This document shows positions 1-10,346 of a stretch of DNA of 64,000 bases, one piece after another. Each line of letters begins with the position of its first letter. The stretch's first letter is position 1. Made by a program: the position numbers and the translations under genes. Below the pieces are notes generated by a model that was given only the letters and a program-made list of their open reading frames with translations, had not been told where the DNA came from and ran no database searches. The stretch spans positions 353,456,027-353,520,026 of the forward strand of contig NC_090439.1 in NCBI RefSeq assembly GCF_031143425.1. The letters are read 5' to 3'. The DNA is from Pleurodeles waltl (taxonomy: Eukaryota > Chordata > Amphibia > Caudata > Salamandridae).

Positions 1-288
1 TTCAGGGAGGAGCTCAGGAACATCATCTCCGCCTTGGGCACCATCGTAGGGGTTCTGAAGGGCATCCAGCAGACCTTGAGGGACACCATGGCACTCCAAG
101 GGGCCCCTGACACTAGCATGGGCGATGAACTGCCAACCACCTCCGCTGGCGCTAGTGGACAGGAGGCACCGCCACAGGACCACCACACCAGCACCCCACC
201 CCCTGCAGACGGAGACCCACCCCGCAAGTGGTCCCTGAGATCCAGGAACAGGACAGAGCAAGATGGCAAGACCCCCGCCAGGAAGTGA
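1..288 (+). CDS. C-terminal end of a Harbinger accessory (Myb-like?) protein, 5' end outside window
   Basis: Frame 1 is open from the window edge to a TGA at 286-288, giving 95 residues. It starts with a short amphipathic stretch (FREELRNIISALGTIVGVLK). A Pro/Ser/Thr-rich linker follows, and a basic tail contains RKWSLRSRNRTEQDGK. This resembles the end of the intact Myb-like protein at 39994-41438, which also has a coiled-coil-like segment, a linker and a basic tail with VLRSGSTRRS. A canonical AATAAA lies 188 bases downstream, as expected for a real gene end. No catalytic motif is visible, and the family call rests on resemblance and on the convergent HARBI1 gene next to it. Confidence 0.35.
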   Translation, partial: FREELRNIISALGTIVGVLKGIQQTLRDTMALQGAPDTSMGDELPTTSAGASGQEAPPQDHHTSTPPPADGDPPRKWSLRSRNRTEQDGKTPARK

Positions 289-475
289 GACCACCCTGAT
301 TGTCCTCCCACTGTCCCACTTTGTTACCCTGTCCATACTTAAGCTGCCCCAGCTCCACTTCCTATGCCCATGTGGGCAGTGCACCTGTGAGACTAATAGA
401 CTGGACTCTGCCATGGACATTCCTCCACCATCACCCCTCACCATTTTACAACCCCCCTCCATTTATGAGCACTTA

Positions 476-481
476 AATAAA
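476..481 (+). terminator. Poly(A) signal AATAAA
   Basis: A canonical AATAAA in an A/T-rich context (CACTTAAATAAACACC) lies downstream of the stop codon at 288. It fits the 3' end of the gene truncated by the window edge. The rest of 289-770 holds no ORF I recognise and separates this gene from the convergent transposase. Confidence 0.5.
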
Positions 482-770
482 CACCCTTGAACCACAAAAC
501 AATGTTGAGACCGTCTATGATTTGGTAAAATGTATTATCAATGACAGTGTCAAGATGCGTTTCTAGTTGTAAAGGCAACATACCTATGTCACACATCACA
601 AGTCCTTGAAGGATGATTGCAGATGACACACGTTGGTAATCACACCTGTGAAACCGTAATGGAAAGGTACAACTCAGTTACCAAATAATGCTATGAAATT
701 ACACACAGGATAGAGGAAGACGTCTAACAGTGAATGTAATGGTAAAACTGAAAATGTTCTCACCTGTGTG

Positions 771-1828
771 TCACTGGAAATATTGCTGTATGACTGACTC
801 CCTGTTGTCGTTGTCTTCTTCCTCAGCTTCCTCCTCATCACTGTCCACAGGCTCCACAGCTGCCACAACATAGTCATCTGGACCATCCTCCTGCAGAAAA
901 GGCACCTGGCGTCTCAATGCAAGATTGTGAAGCATTGAGCAGGCGATGATGATCTGGCACACCTTCTTCGTGAGTAGAATAGGGAACCACCTGTCATATG
1001 GAGGCACCTGAACCTGGCCTTCAGGAGGCCGAAGGTGCGTTCGAACACTCTCCTAGTCCACCCATGGGCCTCATTGTAGCGTTCCTCTGCCCTGATCATG
1101 GGATTCCTCACTGGGGCCAGTAGCCATGACAGGTTGGGGTAACCAGAATCCCCTAATAGCCACACACGGTGCCTCTGGAGTTGACCCATCATATCAGGGA
1201 TGCTGCTATTTCGCAGGATGTAGGCGTCATACACTGAGCCAGGGAACATAGCATTTACCTGGGAGATGTACTGATCTGCCAAACATACCATCTGTACATT
1301 CATAGAATGAGAACTCTTCCGGTTCCTGTACACCTGTTCACACCTGTGGGGGGGGACCAGGGCTACATGGGTCCCATCAATGGCACCTATAACGTTGGGG
1401 ATAGGTCCAAGGGCATAGAAGTCACCTTTCACTGTAGCCAAATCTTCCACCTCTGGGAAAATGATGTATCTCCTTACGTGTTTCAGCAGGGCAGACAACA
1501 CTTTGGACAACACGTTGGAAAACATAGGCTGGGACATCCCTGATGCCATGGCCACTGTTGTCTGAAATGAGCCACTTGCAAGGAAATGGAGCACTGACAG
1601 CACCTGCACGTCAGGGGGGATTCCAGTGGGATGGCGGATTGGTGACATCAGGTCTGGCTCCAACTGGGTACATAGTTCCTGGATAGTGGCACGGTCAAAC
1701 CTGTAGGTGACGATTAAATGTCGCTCGACCATTGTCAACAGGTCCACCAGCGGTCGGTACACCGGAGGATTCCGCCATCTTCTCAACTGTCCCAAATGAC
1801 GGTGCCTAGGAAGGACAACAGCGACCAC
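771..1828 (-). pseudogene. HARBI1-type Harbinger transposase (DDE nuclease), frameshifted
   Basis: The main frame covers 1828-914 (304 residues) and shows the DDE_Tnp_4 nuclease. The catalytic acids are D151 in GAIDGTHV, D227 in WLLGDSGYP and E263 in RVFERTFGLLKARF. The family segment FPGSxHDAYILRNS is present with Tyr in place of His. After GGSL the frame is lost. The family's C-terminal block continues in another minus frame (KKVCQIIIACSMLHNLALRR, then an acidic tail) to a stop at 771. A single-base change near 969-972 explains this. The protein would cut transposon ends and insert them at TWA-like sites. The first codon used here is GTG. An acceptor-like TTGTCCTTCCTAG before 1805 suggests that the true start lies in an upstream exon I cannot place. 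Confidence 0.85.
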
Positions 1829-2254
1829 ATAGTCAACTTTTTTCCAGGTATGTACCCACAGTTACACAGAACACGACACCAAACACAAAACCCTTCCTGT
1901 ATGTGTGTTGAGTGTAGGCCTAGCTATGTGTGACGCAGAAGTAAATGAAGCCATGTGGGCCCCTGAAATGGCGGCTGCCTGACCTCTAAACTGGGACAAT
2001 GGGATTGTGAGGTAACTGCGCTGCCGTTGCACACCGTCGCAGTAGGCGGTCGTAGACCGCGGCGCAATGCTGCATTGGTTAACATTGGACCCCATGGGTC
2101 CCAGGAGCCAATGAACAAGTGCGCAGCCGGTGATGATACGCACCGCCGCGGACGTCACCGACATTTTCTATCTGTTCAATCACTAGATACCTGATCTTTG
2201 ACAGGAGAGGACCTACACTGCAAGTGCTGCTGTGACCTCGGTCTGGAAGCGACG
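1829..2254. promoter_or_regulatory. Candidate bidirectional promoter between HARBI1 and Myb-like genes
   Basis: This is the only space between two head-to-head genes. It is rich in CpG around 2020-2160 and contains CCAAT boxes in both orientations: ATTGG at 2074 and 2084, CCAAT at 2108. No TATA box is evident. A bidirectional promoter is inferred from the arrangement. The segment could instead hold a hidden 5' exon of either gene. Confidence 0.35.
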
Positions 2255-5200
2255 ATGGCTGCTGCGTCTGGGGAAAGGGCCCCTGCCTTCACTGTTCAGG
2301 AGTTGGAGAAACTAGTAGACTGGGTCCTCCCCCAGTACATGCTACTCTACGGTCCTCCAGACCAACAGGTTAGTACACAGGTAGCACGTTGTATGGGCTA
2401 GGCCTGGGTGGAGAGGGCTGGTTGTAAGAGGGAAGGGGGCAGAGTTCAGGGAACATTAATGCATGTGAATGAATGTGCCACATAGCTAGGGTAGGGAGGG
2501 GGGACACTCACATCGACGGTGCAGTTGGTAATGACTTCTCTTCTTCCCTTGTGCATGTCATGTAGGTCAGCGCCCACCAGAAGAAGGACATTTGACTTGC
2601 CATCGCCAAGGACGTCCGGACCCTGGGGGTCCACCAGAGATGGGGCACCCACTGCTGGAAAAGATGGGAGGACATTCGCCGCTGGAGCAAGAAGACGGCG
2701 GAAGCTCAGCTGGGGATGGCCTCCCAACGTGGGAGGGGTGCCCGTCGCGCCATGACCCCCCTGATTATCTGGATCCTGTTGGTGGCCTACCCTGAGTTGG
2801 ATGGGTGCTTGAGGGCATCACAGCAGACACAAGGGGGTGAGTACACTATCATTCTGGGGACTTTGCGCGCAGTTGAGGGGTCTAGGTGTGGGAGGAGGGC
2901 TGTGGGATTCCCTAGGCCAGGACGACTTCCATAGGCTAGGCCCCTCCGTAATGCAGGCCATGTGGCACACCACCCCACCGCAGTAGAGTGCCAAGTACAG
3001 GTATACATGCCCCTGTGGCATCCATGTGTGCAGATGTCCACCATAGCCATGTGGCCAGATCCCAGGAATTGCATCTGTAGAGGCCAGGAGCACGGCGTAG
3101 TTCAGGGGGCTGCTGTGTCTGTATTGTCCGCCAACGGTAGCGGTACGCCATGCACTCAACCTGTCTTTCTTCTGTCGCCCCCCCCTTTTTCTGCTCTCCC
3201 TGTTCTTTTGTGCATCAGCATCATCAGGCGGAGGTACAGTGGCACCGGAGCACGAGGGAGCTGCATCCCACATGGCCAAGGAGGGCCACACCACGGACTC
3301 AGAATGCACCAGTGGGACGGAGGGCGAGGGGAGCTTCACGTCGGCCACCGGATCACCGACCCGCGACACGGACTCGTCCTCCGATGGGAGCTCCTTTGTG
3401 GTGGCGGCACCATCTGTGCCCCACACTTCTACAGGTACAGCCGCCACCTCCCCTACCAGCACCGCCCTCCCAGCAGCCCCTCAGCGTTCGCCCGTGCCCG
3501 CTCACCCAGGATGGTGGGCATCACCTTCGCCCCAGGCACCTCAGGCCCTGCCCCAGTCACCCCTGCTGCCCTCAGTGAGGAGGCCATTGACCTCCTCAGG
3601 TCACTCCCTGTCGGGCAGTCTACCATTGTGAATGCCATCCAGGGTGTAGAAAGGGAGTTGCAACACGTTAATGCATTCCTGGAGGGCATTAATTCTGGTC
3701 AGGCTGCCCTTCAGCAAACCCTGCAATCTCTGGCCTCAGCACTGATGGCAGCCATTGTCCCTGTCTCTAGCCTCCCCCCTCCAACTTCCTCCACCCAGAC
3801 CCAATCCCCTGTACCCCAGCTCATCCCAAGCACACCATCAGACCAGCATGCACACACCTCAACACACAAAAGTAGCTCAGGCAAACATAGGCACCACACA
3901 TCCCACAGGCACTCACACAAGTATCACACACATACAGACACAGCAACATCCACTGCCTCCACTGTGTCCTCCTCCTCATCGTCTCCTTCCTCCCTCCCAG
4001 TGTCGTCTACACTCTCACCTGCATGCACTACATCTACAGGCACTAGGACTCGCTCCAGAACACCCAGCACCACACCCCGCTCACCTGCACTCACCATCCC
4101 CACTCCCATTTACACGTCCCCTGTGTCCTCTCCCAGTGTGTCTGTGACGCCCCCTCCCAAAGTACACAAACGCGGGCACCCACACACCCAACATCCATCC
4201 ACCTCACGACAGCCTCCAGTACCAGCACATGCACCCAAAACACCTAAAGTGACACCTCCTACAACCACCTCCTCTTCCTCCACTCCCAGACCCCCTCCAG
4301 CTACCCATCCCAGTGTTCGTCAGAAACTGTCCCTCTGCAAAGTTGACCTTTTTGCCCCTCCAATTCATCAGTCCCGTTGTAGCGCCTCAGCCAAAAAGCC
4401 TCCAGTACCAGTCGTGCCTGTTCAAGGTGTGTGGAGTGCACCGGCCACCAGGGTAGGCAGTGTGACACGGAGCCAAGGCACTGCCAGTCCACCCCCTGTA
4501 AAGGCTCTGAAGTTGGAAAGTTGCCGACGGGACCGTGTGAAGACTCCTGGAGGCAAAACAACTCACAGGGGTCCCAGGGGATTGCAGAGTCAGCTGTGAC
4601 TCCTCCAAAGGTGAGGAAGGGCCAGAAGAAGTCTGCACAGCCTGGTGTGAGCATCACGTCGGAGAAGGGCGCCATCCTTCCCGGCGGCCAGGACGCCACC
4701 CCCAGCACCGTCGTCACTGGTCAGGAGACCACCGCCAGAGTCATTGCCCAGGAGGGCCCAAGTATCGTCACTGGTCAGGAGACCACCGCCAGAGTCATTG
4801 CCCAGGAGGGCCCAGGTATCGTCACTGGTCAGAAGACCACCGCCAGAGTCATTGCCCAGGAGGGCCCAGGTATCGTCACTGGTCAGGAGACCACCGCCAG
4901 AGTCATTGCCCAGGAGGGCCCAGGTATCGTCACTGGTCAGGAGACCACCGCCAGAGTCATTGCCCAGGAGGGCCCAGGTATCGTCACTGGTCAGGAGACC
5001 ACCGCCAGAGTCATTGCCCAGGAGGGCACAAGTATCGTCACTGGTCAGGAGACCACCGCCAGAGTCATTGCCCAGGAGGGCACAAGTATTGTCACTGGTC
5101 AGGAGACCACCACCAGAGTCCTTGCCCAGGAGGGCCCAGGTATCGTCACTGGTCAGGAGACCACTGCCAGAGTCATAGCCCAGGAGTGCCCCGGCAGGCA

Positions 5201-5348
5201 CAGCCCCGCTGGCCAATGTGGGACCGTAATGCCACACACCAATGCCCAGTCCAGAGAACGTCATGCCACACACCAATGCCCAGTCCAGAGGACGGCATGC
5301 CACACACCAATGCCCAGCCCAGACACCGCCACAGCAAAGCACAGCTGA
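2255..5348 (+). pseudogene. Myb/SANT-like DNA-binding partner of the Harbinger transposase, spliced and decayed
   Basis: Exon 1 (2255-2368) starts ATG and encodes FTVQELEKLVDWVLPQYM, ending CAG|GTTAGT. Exon 2 (2566-2836) follows TGTAG and carries the rest of the trihelix-like Myb domain (RWGTHCWKRWEDIRRW), ending at GGTGAGTAC. Exon 3 starts at 3228 after ATCATCAG. Phases 0 and 1 join all three in frame. Exon 3 begins acidic and Ser/Thr-rich, then has a likely coiled coil (EEAIDLLRSLPVGQSTIVNA), a long Pro/Ser/Thr/His-rich linker and nine 18-residue repeats. Damage: an in-frame TGA at 2593-2595, probably from CGA by CpG decay, a frame change between about 3480 and 3530, and another between about 4500 and 4600. 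Family role: DNA recognition and nuclear import of HARBI1. Confidence 0.65.
4713..5198 (+). repeat. Nine in-frame tandem copies of a 54-bp unit
   Basis: Nine consecutive copies each encode 18 residues of the form VTGQETTARVIAQEGPGI. Eight end in a GPSI, GPGI or GTSI variant, and the ninth breaks off in CPG. The unit length is a multiple of three and the few differences are mostly substitutions, so the array stays open in the frame of the Myb-like tail. The minus frame is also open across it, but that is a by-product of repetition. Confidence 0.95.
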
Positions 5349-5456
5349 ACAGTCCAGACACCGCCATGGCAAATCACCGCTGAACAGTCCAGACACCGCC
5401 ATGGCAAAGCACCGCTGAACAGGGCATGCACCGCTGAACAGGGCAAGCACCGCTGA
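5229..5456 (+). repeat. Tandem repeats of 34-35 bp in the tail of the Myb-like gene
   Basis: Three 34-bp units starting ATGCCACACACCAATGCCCA are followed by 35-bp units containing GCTGAACAGTCCAGACACCG. The second set decays into shorter copies. Unlike the 54-bp array these lengths are not multiples of three, so they shift frame. The coding tail ends here at 5348. Confidence 0.85.
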
Positions 5457-5547
5457 AGAAGAAATAGACCGCCACATCAAGCATCGTTATCCCATGTGCA
5501 GCTGGGACCGTGACGGGACAGGAACTGTCACGGGGAGACTAATCCAG

Positions 5548-5762
5548 TCTGGGCACCAGTCCCCCTCCAGAACCAGTGGAGACATGCATCCACTCTGTCA
5601 GTCCTTCACAGGATGAAGCACTCTGGGCACCAGTCCCCCTCCAGAACCAGTGGACACATGCATCCACTTGTGAGACTGTGGCTTTGCACTCCCCAGGATG
5701 AACAGTGGGCAACCCACCCACTGTAGAGACTTGTGAGACTTTGGCTTTGCACTCCCCAGGAT
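5548..5762 (+). repeat. Two local duplications in the 3' part of the Harbinger element
   Basis: A segment of about 73 bp starting TCTGGGCACCAGTCCCCCTC occurs at 5548 and again at 5621. A segment of about 33 bp starting CTTGTGAGACT and ending CTCCCCAGGAT occurs at 5667 and 5730. They lie after the last open frame and are probably 3' untranslated. Confidence 0.8.
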
Positions 5763-6400
5763 ACATCAATGGGCATGGAGCCCCCTCGTGGATCTGGCGT
5801 GGTGCTGTCATCCGGCTGAGGTGCCCCCCCTTCCCTTCCCCCTGAGGTGCCTGTTGTACTTCTCTCTGATGCCCCGGCAGTGTTCTCTCCGTTTGTGGAC
5901 AGGTATCTTGTGTGGGCCTCACCCATGCATTTTTGGACTAGTGGTGCACGGACATTGATATGTGCATATCTGCACTACTTCTCATAATGTATATACTTTT
6001 GAATGATTTTATATATATCTGTGTATATTTGAAACATATATATTGATACATTACCATGTTTGAACCGATTTTGTTTTGTCTTTGCATTCTTCCGGGGGGG
6101 TTGTGGGTTGTTACTGTGATGTTTGTAGATGCATTGGTGTGTGTGTTGTAATATGCGAGGGTGGGGGTGGGGGTGTTGCGTGTGTGTCCCCCTGACTTTT
6201 GCCTCCCCCCTCCCCTATGTAATAGGTGCAGTACTCACTGTTGTCTTCGCCGGCGCCAGCATTGGTCTTCGTAGATGAGTAGGAATACAAGGGCCGGTAG
6301 GATTTGGAGTTCTGGCTCCATGGGGTCCTCCTTCCTCGTGGGATGTGTTCAGGTGAGCGTTTTCCCATTGCAGAAACTGGTTCTGACGTGTTTTTATCCA
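5763..6400. other. Non-coding interior of the Harbinger element
   Basis: An AT-rich stretch around 5980-6060 carries several TATATA motifs and then gives way to G-rich sequence (6090-6180). I see no gene. Confidence 0.5.
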
Positions 6401-6651
6401 CAGTGAATCCGCCCCTGGAAAAGGTTGCGGATTGGCGGCTTGTGATACTATGGGCGGTACATTGTCTTCCGCCTGTCTGTTGGTGGTGACCGCCGTGCTG
6501 CTTGTCTGTACCGCTGTGGCGGGCGGTGTGTTAAAGTGGCTGTCTTTGTTGGCGGTTTCCGCCAGGGTCATGATTCGCTTTTTTTGTCCGCCCACCTGTT
6601 TGCGGTATTACCGCACCTTTAACACCGACCGCCAGGGTTGTAATGAGGGCC
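6401..6651. repeat. Right terminal/subterminal region of the Harbinger element
   Basis: About 250 bp dense in GGCGG/CCGCC, including small palindromes such as GGCGGTTTCCGCC and GCGGTATTACCGC. The terminus reads, on the minus strand, GGCCCTCATTACAACCCTGG, then CGGTC. TAA follows outside. Subterminal repeated motifs of this sort are the usual binding sites of Harbinger proteins. Confidence 0.6.
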
Positions 6652-9600
6652 TAAGTCTTTTAAGCAAATTTACGTGAACATGTGAAGTAAAATGAACTAT
6701 TTGATCATTTTAAAAAATATATATTTTAGTGGGAGAACCCCCTCCAAGCTCTACTAGAAAAAGTCACGCTTGCTCAATTCATTCGCTTGCTGGATTTCGG
6801 TGCAAGTATTAAGCCCCAAAACCTTCACAGATCTCCAACCACCACTGTTGAGGCCCTCATTACAAGTCGGTCTGATGAAGCTGACGTATTTACCTCACCT
6901 GGTCAACACCATTATCTCTTTGTGAAGTATTTACTAGGTTTGGTAAATATCCCCATTCTAAGATTTTCTCTTGGAAAGGAGATGTAACCTGTCTTGTCTT
7001 TCCCAGGCATTTGGCAGGTATAACTTGATAAAGTCTGCTGGTAAAAAATAGTGAGGGTTTGATAATTATCACACAGCTCAGCATTCCGATCTGTGTACCA
7101 CCTCCTGTTTACACAGGGACCAGAATGTAGCCCCCATTTTCTAATTACCTTGTAATCAGGACCTAAGAGTTCTGTTTATGGATGCATCACTAGGCGGTAA
7201 CAGCTGTGCATTTCTGGTGATTTTTGGTTCTTTATTTTGACTTTTCATGCTCAATGTATCCATTGATGCAGATATGCATGACTTTACGTAGCAATTTGTT
7301 GAATATAAACTTCCTGAACTGGATCAGACCCATTAGTTCTCAGTAAATTAATAAATTCACTTTTTCCCGGGAGAAGCTATCAACCAAAGCAGTTTACTTC
7401 AATGGATTACCATCATTTTCACGAGAAAAGAAAAAAGCATTAATCTAAAAAGATATGCTATTTTAAAACAAATTAAAACTTTTCAAAATCTAAAGGCATG
7501 TTGCATTCATGTAAAAACTCGAGATTCTTGTGGGCAAACTACATGTGCATTCAGTTTCGAGGCATAAAGTACAAATTTGTCACATAGACAATTGTCTCCC
7601 TCACATTTTATATGCTGCCTCACTACGATACATCACTTCCATAAATCATGTACTGCAGTACCTTTAAATATTCCCTCTTTGTGTGTTAATATTAAATAAT
7701 GAAGCTAATGAGTTGATCCGCAAACCTTTGTCACCCTTAATTTTGAAGAGGTGTTGTCGATTTAATGATGCTTGTCTTATTTACAATGTGTTAATAAGAT
7801 ATTTATTTCCTGGGGATCAGTGGTGTAATTTGCCGAAACTCATAAAAGTATCAGAAATTATATCAGATATCCTTAATCTCCAAACATTGTTACATAACCT
7901 GTCAGCCCAATGAGAGGCAAAATCGGAGGTATTGGCATGTTACTATAGAAGGTGATTGACAACAGGCGTTGAAACTAGCTGCCAAAAATAGCAAAAGCTA
8001 AAGGTGTTCTACATTCAAGACATGGGTAATGTTCTTGAGGAAAGCTTACAGACGTTAACAGCCTCATAGAAAAGGATTGCTATTCGGCATCCCTCCTAAG
8101 TAGGCTCTTTCTGGAAAAGCGGCTAATTCAAATTTGTGAATTTAGCTACCGAAAGTGATGCTATTTGCAAGCGCTTATGTTGTCAACACACACAAATCCA
8201 CAGAGAGCAGGCTTTCGGACAGTCCGTCTTAGTTTCATCCACTGTTTCTGTCATGTGTGGACATGTTTTTTCCTCTGTTTTGATCATGTTACCCGTGTCA
8301 CAGACCTCGATGCATAGTACCAGCCATTATGTCCATGCACTGAATGAATATGAGTGCTTGATTAATTTATGGGCACCATTTACAAATCATTTTTATTATC
8401 TCAAACAGTGATACTGACTTTGCGAACACAAAAATACTTTCTCAATGTGCTTATTCCATTTTAGGAATCAATAAACTTTTTACAATTTCTAAAATGGAAT
8501 AGCGACCCCATACTGATTTGGTATTTGGAAGAGGCATGTTTCGCATGTACTGAAATACCGAAATTCTGAATCAGTAAACAACATCCGGTCATAAAACATT
8601 AAAACATTACTGACTCCCGAGTTGAGCTAGTAATGAATTTACAAAGTAAAAAGTAAGTTTGCTGGGTAGAAAGCATTAATCCTGGGGACCGCAGCAAACT
8701 CACTCAAAAAATTCTTACTTGCAAATCTTTTCTTTTAAACATTGCTTTTTCCCTTTCAGCAAACTAATTTTCATTTTAAAAGTTTTTTTTTTTTTTTTTT
8801 AAAGATGATCATAGACTAGGTGGCTTGCTGGCCCTACCAGACCACCATTCAAGTGATGACCACCGATCGGAGTGAGTCTTTTTTGAGACCTACCTTATTA
8901 GCATTTATGGGGTAGGTAGGATTGCAACTAGCTTCGTATCAGAACTTTGCTAATCAACCTGTAAGTACATAGTTCAGTTCATTCCTATCGTTACAGGACA
9001 CACAAAATACTGGTCACAAATTGCAACCAGATTTTTGCAACCAGTAGTTAGTACATTGGGCTCCTAGTGAAGTGTTCCAGGTCTGGATTTTAGGCCTCTG
9101 CTAACATGAGTTTCTTGGTTTTCACTCTTGTGCAAGCTCGCAATGTTTGTATGTGCTAAATTAGCATATATTTTTCTGCTGCTCATGTTGCATTTGCCAG
9201 AAAAGTATTTTCTATTCCCCGCTGCAGTGTTCTCAGTCGATAAAGAACTTCTTGCAGATTTGACCTTGTGCAAGTTCTGTGTTGGCGGAAATTAAGAAAT
9301 ACAAGAACTGTGGCTTCTGTGTTTTTCTTAATAAACACATAGAAGTTGTGTTTTCCGCCCAGGTATGTAAATCTAGGATCTCAGCACTGTCAACCTCTAT
9401 TTGCTCTTTAAGGCAAAAAGGGTATAAAAAACCCTAGTAATTGAGTTGGCCTAGCAGATTCGCCAGTTGTTAAGGAGAGATCATGGGTGTCATTTAGTTA
9501 TTGCCAGGTGTCACAGCTGCAACCCCTGGCTTGCCTCCTGCGACCTTTGACATTGTCCTTGCGACCCCTGGCCTCAGAGGTGGTAAGGTCAGCACCAGTA

Positions 9601-9724
9601 ATCGAAGTTAAACAAGGATCTAATGAGCCGTGTTTACTTTCTGTTTCCCTCAGCTACATTGTGCATCTGGGGGTCTTCTGCAACCCCTAAACATGAGAAG
9701 GGACAGGTGGCGATAGACAACTGA
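6652..9724. other. Gene-free AT-rich stretch
   Basis: No ORF with recognisable similarity and no splice-linked exon series. The only simple features are a T-tract near 8786-8806 and short A/T runs. It may contain decayed repeats that I cannot identify. Confidence 0.5.
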
Positions 9725-10050
9725 GGGTCAAAGAGAAGCAGAGAGAGATATAAAGTAGTGATAAGGCAGAGAAGTTAGAAAAAACAACGAGATGCAGGAA
9801 GATTTGGAGGTGATATTGAGACACAGGTGAGAAAGATAGGCAAGGGAGGAAGAGAGGTGAGAGACAGGATATTGAAAGGTAAAACAGAGAGGCAGAACAT
9901 GTGAGAAAGTCACATGAGAGGGGAGACATGAGCTAGTATAGGGGGAGCAATGAGAAAGATAGCTGAGAGAGAAGAGGAGACAAGAGGAGAGAAACAGACA
10001 ATAGGAGAGAGAGATAATACTTAAATATGAGAAACAGACAGCTGCGTAGA
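9725..10050. repeat. Purine-rich GAGA-type low-complexity tract
   Basis: More than 300 bp made almost entirely of A and G in irregular GAGAGA, GGAGA and AAAGA runs on the plus strand. The hydrophobic, Ser/Leu-rich minus-strand ORFs here (about 80 residues) only reflect this polypyrimidine bias. Confidence 0.75.
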
Positions 10051-10346
10051 GGGTAAATATAGGCCAAAGGTAATTTGACGTTCATGGGAGAGATTACATC
10101 AAATGGGGACCTGATTTGAAGCCTGCTGGCATACCAGTAGGAAAAGGATTTTACCTGGCTTTACCTGAAAATATTTTTGAATTTATGTAGGAGGCAAGGC
10201 ACTGTAGTACAAAACAGGTGGGGATTTTGATAATATGTTAGGGATGTTGATGAACTATGTTTGGGTTGTATTTACCTTTCAAATAAATAATTTTTAAAAT
10301 ATTGAAGCGTGTATTAGTATGATGATAATTCATAATCAGATGATTT

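Larger units (their letters stand above)
1..6651. mobile_element. PIF/Harbinger DNA transposon, partial (left end outside window)
   Basis: The element runs from the window edge to a terminus ending TAATGAGGGCC at 6651, followed by TAA, the usual Harbinger target triplet. Its last 250 bases are packed with GGCGG/CCGCC motifs. It carries a plus-strand gene end at 1-288, a HARBI1-type transposase on the minus strand (771-1828) and a Myb/SANT-like gene on the plus strand (2255-5348). The last two are head to head. A HARBI1 gene plus a Myb-like gene defines the superfamily. Whether 1-288 belongs to the same copy or to a neighbouring or nested Harbinger cannot be settled, because the left terminus is not visible. 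Confidence 0.6.

Noticed and set aside
2962..4599. 545-codon plus ORF taken as one gene from its first codon
   Set aside because: Its first part (about 2962-3227) lies in the predicted intron of the Myb-like gene, and the true exon frame there is different. Only the part after about 3500 is likely coding.
4590..5480. 296-codon minus ORF of GLLTSDDTWALLGNDS repeats
   Set aside because: It is the antisense of the nine 54-bp repeats. Any unit whose length is a multiple of three keeps several frames open.
8830..9075. Possible Harbinger MITE ending TTAGTACATTGGGCTC
   Set aside because: The right end vaguely resembles a TACATCTGGCCC terminus, but I could not find a matching left end.
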